Assembly (NCBI GenBank): GCA_965230045.1
Contig: OZ245940.1
Coordinates: forward strand, 868,001-932,000
Direction of reading: 5' to 3'
DNA length: 64,000 nt
DNA from: G963662905 sp965230045
Lineage (GTDB): Bacteria > Bacteroidota > Bacteroidia > Bacteroidales > WRLA01
This document shows positions 61,666-64,000 of this stretch, piece by piece (positions within the stretch are counted from its first letter, which is position 1; every line of letters starts with the position of its first letter). A model generated the notes under the pieces. That model worked only from the letters and a program-made list of their open reading frames with translations. It made no database searches and was not told the origin of the DNA. The position numbers were made by a program, and so were the translations under genes.

Positions 61666-62550
61666 ATGAGAGCTTTTGTTTTTCCCGGTCAGGGTGCTCA
61701 ATTTGTTGGAATGGGCAAGGATTTGTACGATGCATCGGCTGATGCCCGTGCGCTTTTCCAAAAAGCAAATAATATCCTTGGTTTTGACATCGTAAAATTG
61801 ATGTTTGAAGGCACCGAAGATGACCTGAAACAGACTAAAGTTACACAACCGGCTATTTTTCTGCATTCCGTGATCCTTTCGCGTGTACTTGGCGAAGATT
61901 TTAAACCCGATATGGTCGCAGGGCACAGCCTTGGAGAATTTTCAGCATTGGTTGCCAATCAAACCCTTTCTTTTGAAGACGGTTTGAAACTGGTTTCCAA
62001 AAGGGCTATGGCCATGCAGAAAGCCTGTGAAAAAGAGCCTTCAACTATGGCCGCAATCCTTGGGCTGGACGATAAAGTTGTGGAAGATGTTTGTAAATCC
62101 ATTGAAGGAGAAGTGGTAATTCCTGCAAACTACAACAGCCCTGGCCAGTTGGTGATCAGTGGAAGCATGAAAGGCATTGAACTGGCCTGTGCCAAAATGA
62201 AAGAAGCCGGTGCACGCCGCGCTTTGCCGCTGAAAGTTGGTGGCGCTTTCCATAGCCCGCTGATGGAACCCGCACGTGTTGAGCTGGCAGCAGCAATTCA
62301 GGGAACTAAATTCAATAAAGGAATTTGCCCTGTTTACCAAAATGTTACGGCACAACCGGTTTCAGATCCTGAAATCATAAAAACCAATTTGGTGGCTCAG
62401 CTTACCTCTCCGGTAAAATGGACACAGATTATGAAAAATATGATTGCCGATGGCGCCAAAGAATTTGTTGAAGTTGGTCCCGGAACCGTGCTACAGGGCT
62501 TGGTGAAAAAAGTGGACCGTTCCATTGTTACCAGCAGTGCCGCAATTTAA
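61666..62550 (+). CDS. fabD: Malonyl-CoA:ACP transacylase
   Basis: FabD loads malonyl units on ACP for fatty acid synthesis. The 294 residues contain FPGQGAQFVGMG, the nucleophile serine in GHSLGEFSAL and the catalytic histidine in GAFHSPLM. There are no other fab genes nearby. A terminator follows. Confidence 0.96.
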   Translation: MRAFVFPGQGAQFVGMGKDLYDASADARALFQKANNILGFDIVKLMFEGTEDDLKQTKVTQPAIFLHSVILSRVLGEDFKPDMVAGHSLGEFSALVANQTLSFEDGLKLVSKRAMAMQKACEKEPSTMAAILGLDDKVVEDVCKSIEGEVVIPANYNSPGQLVISGSMKGIELACAKMKEAGARRALPLKVGGAFHSPLMEPARVELAAAIQGTKFNKGICPVYQNVTAQPVSDPEIIKTNLVAQLTSPVKWTQIMKNMIADGAKEFVEVGPGTVLQGLVKKVDRSIVTSSAAI

Positions 62551-62574
62551 TCGATAGAAATTTATTTCAAAATA

Positions 62575-62604
62575 AAAGCCTTCCGTTTTTGGAGGGCTTT
62601 TTTG
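62575..62604 (+). terminator. Terminator of fabD
   Basis: AAAAGCC.TCC and GGA.GGCTTTT arms with a five-base loop are followed by six T, 25 bases after the stop. Confidence 0.85.
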
Positions 62605-62699
62605 TTTTCGAGAGGGTGCACTGAACCAATAAATGTTGAATTCAAATAAAAAAATATAGAGGTCAGTAGATAAGCTAAGGCGACTTGATATTAAGTAGT

Positions 62700-62840
62700 T
62701 TCTGTCCATAATGTCCGATCTCAGCGTTTTTTCATTTGCTGGAAACAGTCATTTACTCCAGTAAACTCCTCGTTTCCAGCAAATGAAATGCCTCGACCTC
62801 GAACATTCTGAATCAGAAACCCGACTTTATAGACGAACTC
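62700..62840. mobile_element. Family-1 element (copy A) in a three-element array
   Basis: Ends are GTCCATAATGTC and GACTTTATAGAC. TAAGTAGT flanks it on both sides (62692-62699, 62841-62848). The central hairpin has perfect 13-base arms (CATTTGCTGGAAA and complement), a conserved internal loop (CAGTCAT / ACTCCT) and an inner stem TTACT/AGTAA. It shares both flanks with copy E at 3559-3701 but not the stems. Confidence 0.85.
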
Positions 62841-62848
62841 TAAGTAGT

Positions 62849-62987
62849 ACTTGTCCATAATGTCGTGTTTCTGAGCTAGAAAGTTCGATAACGAGGCTTG
62901 CGCAGCCCGAAAAAGCAGAGTTTACTGGTGTAAATGAGCATTTTTCGGGCAAGCGTAACGAAGTTAGCGGACTTTATAGACAGAAAC
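62849..62987. mobile_element. Family-1 element (copy B), reverse orientation
   Basis: It lies between TAAGTAGT at 62841-62848 and at 62988-62995. Read in reverse, its core CCCGAAAAA / TTTTTCGGG encloses GCTCAT..TTTAC..GTAAA..CTC, again the family loop pattern with new stems. Ends carry GTCCATAATGTC and ACTTTATAGAC. Confidence 0.8.
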
Positions 62988-62995
62988 TAAGTAGT

Positions 62996-63243
62996 GTTTG
63001 TCTATAATGTCGGGAGTTTGCTCTATAAAGTCCAACCTCTGCTGGAAACAGTCATCCAGTACTTACGGGACTCCTTGTTTCCAGCAAAAGAAATGTACTT
63101 CGGCAACGCTTGCTTCGGCTAAGCTCAGCACATTTCGGCAGGCTTACTTCGGCAACGCTCAGCACATCGCAATGCAGCGCATCGCAGCATAACACTTCGT
63201 CATCGAACTTTATAGTTCAGAAACCCGATTCTATGGACAGCTC
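62996..63243. mobile_element. Family-1 element (copy C) enlarged by a REP-like insert, abutting purE
   Basis: This 248-bp copy has a left end nearly identical to copy D (GTCTATAATGTCGGGAGTTT) and a core like copy A (GCTGGAAA / TTTCCAGC, CAGTCAT, ACTCCT). About 100 bases of GCTTCGGC / GCTCAGCACA repeats then precede the right end. The right end reaches the purE stop codon (complement of CTA at 63243-63245). The right flank TAATTTG differs from TAAGTAGT. Confidence 0.78.
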
Positions 63244-63749
63244 TAATTTGTTTTATACTTGAAATCAATAGTAGCCAGCTCCTCATTGGCTTTCACAATT
63301 TTCCCTTTCAAGTCTTCTTTAAAAGCGACAAAACGTTTCATTAGCTGTTCATCACCGGAGGCCATTATTTGCACCGCAAGTATTGCGGCATTTCTGGCTC
63401 CGTTTATGGCAACCGTGGCTACAGGAATTCCCGGAGGCATTTGAACTATGGCCAGCAGAGCATCCAAACCGTCGAGTGAAGCTTTAATGGGCACACCAAT
63501 AACCGGTAGCGGAGTCATCGCAGCAATAACACCCGGCAAATGTGCCGCCATGCCTGCTGCCGCAATTACTACACGAATGCCCCGTTCGTAAGCACCTTTG
63601 GCAAACTCTTCCACCTTTTCCGGAGTGCGATGGGCAGAAAGCGCATTTACTTCGAATGGGATTTCAAATTCATCAAGAATCTTTGCGGCAGATTCCATAA
63701 CAGGCCAGTCGCTTGTGCTGCCCATAATAATACTTACTAGTGGTTTCAT
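63243..63749 (-). CDS. purE: N5-carboxyaminoimidazole ribonucleotide mutase PurE
   Basis: PurE moves the carboxyl group of N5-CAIR to form CAIR in purine synthesis. The 168 residues contain IIMGSTSDWPVM, the SAHRTPEKV motif with its conserved histidine, and AAGMAAHLPGVIA. Length is normal. It is the only pur gene in the window. Its stop codon coincides with the end of a family-1 element. Confidence 0.96.
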   Translation of the reverse strand: MKPLVSIIMGSTSDWPVMESAAKILDEFEIPFEVNALSAHRTPEKVEEFAKGAYERGIRVVIAAAGMAAHLPGVIAAMTPLPVIGVPIKASLDGLDALLAIVQMPPGIPVATVAINGARNAAILAVQIMASGDEQLMKRFVAFKEDLKGKIVKANEELATIDFKYKTN

Positions 63750-63776
63750 ATGTATATAGGTATGTTATTTCTTCAA

Positions 63777-63784
63777 CAAAAATA
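63777..63784 (-). promoter_or_regulatory. TAnnTTTG promoter box of purE
   Basis: The minus strand reads TATTTTTG, 28 bases upstream of the purE ATG. Confidence 0.6.
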
Positions 63785-63932
63785 CAAAAAATGCCGGCTT
63801 TGTGTTCAACAAGAACAAATCGATAATTAAAATAATGATTCTAAGGCATTTGTATTGAGGGTATTACAGATAATAGGAGAATCTTATAACATATTCTGCG
63901 AATTTTGTAACGCCATAAGGAAGAGTAGTACA

Positions 63933-63940
63933 TACATTTG
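63933..63940 (+). promoter_or_regulatory. TAnnTTTG promoter box of the right-edge gene
   Basis: TACATTTG is a full consensus match, 30 bases before the ATG at 63970. Confidence 0.55.
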
Positions 63941-63969
63941 TGTTTTGGAATCTAGAAAACCTTATAATA

Positions 63970-64000
63970 ATGAAAAAGACATTTTTTTCCCTACTCTTAT
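63970..64000 (+). CDS. Start of an exported protein, cut by the window edge
   Basis: Ten codons are visible (MKKTFFSLLL), which read as the beginning of a signal peptide. A promoter box lies 30 bases upstream. Nothing can be said about the mature protein. Confidence 0.6.
   Translation, partial: MKKTFFSLLL

Noticed and set aside
62996..63243. CRISPR array or tandem gene remnant in the repeat region before purE
   Set aside because: The repeats are palindromic with variable cores and 8-bp flanking duplications, not identical direct repeats with unique spacers of constant length.

Overview
This window reads as chromosomal DNA of a Bacteroidota bacterium, most likely from the Bacteroidales/Marinilabiliales side; I cannot place it at family level. 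The evidence is promoters of the TAnnTTTG type, a SusC/SusD pair, several secreted proteins with type IX secretion (T9SS) C-terminal sorting tails, a PorW/SprE-type T9SS lipoprotein, a bifunctional DAHP synthase/chorismate mutase, and a sufBCDSE operon.

Layout. 1-2.9 kb is an accessory patch: the 3' part of an IS3-family transposase, a 48-bp perfect palindrome, and two toxin-first HigBA-like modules. In both modules the toxin gene is interrupted by a short non-autonomous element with a visible target duplication, while the antitoxin is intact. 2.9-9.1 kb is the SUF iron-sulfur operon (sufB-C-D-S-E plus a DUF59/SufT-like gene), read leftwards, with two small elements inserted between sufE and the DUF59 gene. 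9.2-13.4 kb is a tight leftward operon: sirtuin, recX, prfB (with the programmed +1 frameshift), an ArsC-like gene and an LpxR-like lipoprotein. 13.5-18.8 kb holds a secreted Asp-box (BNR) protein, a thioredoxin, a histidine/aromatic ammonia-lyase and a small membrane protein. 19.3-24.1 kb is a SusC/SusD uptake pair. 24.3-31.2 kb holds tRNA-Arg(CCG), aroG-pheA, a lone receiver domain, a LysM lipoprotein, rsmA, a TPR protein, serS, rpmA and rplU. 31.8-41.1 kb is one giant 3079-residue surface protein with repeated domains, followed by a fatty-acyl-AMP ligase and an acyl carrier protein (41.2-43.2 kb). 43.2-49 kb holds a lipoprotein, a T9SS-tailed thioredoxin, deoC, rseP, dxr and an M23 peptidase. 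49.6-55.8 kb is a tandem duplication of an FG-GAP T9SS protein plus a 68-residue protein with a glycine-rich, PID-CTERM-like tail. One of the two FG-GAP copies carries an in-frame amber codon. 56-62.6 kb holds porW, bactofilin, atpZ, a membrane protein, queD, folE, a Bax-inhibitor-1 protein and fabD. 62.7-63.2 kb is an array of three small palindromic elements abutting purE, and the start of a secreted protein lies at the right edge.

The most unusual signal is the small repeats. Family 1 (seven-unit scale: 935-1073, 3414-3701 and 62700-63243, six copies) has about 35-bp imperfect terminal repeats containing GTCTATAAWGTC, 8-9 bp target duplications, conserved flanks, and a central hairpin whose stems have been replaced with base pairing kept while an internal loop is conserved. 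Family 2 (2422-2635 and 18830-19026) has CCTGCWTTATTCAT-like ends and 4-bp target duplications. One member of each family has knocked out a HigB-type toxin. No transposase for either family is in the window.
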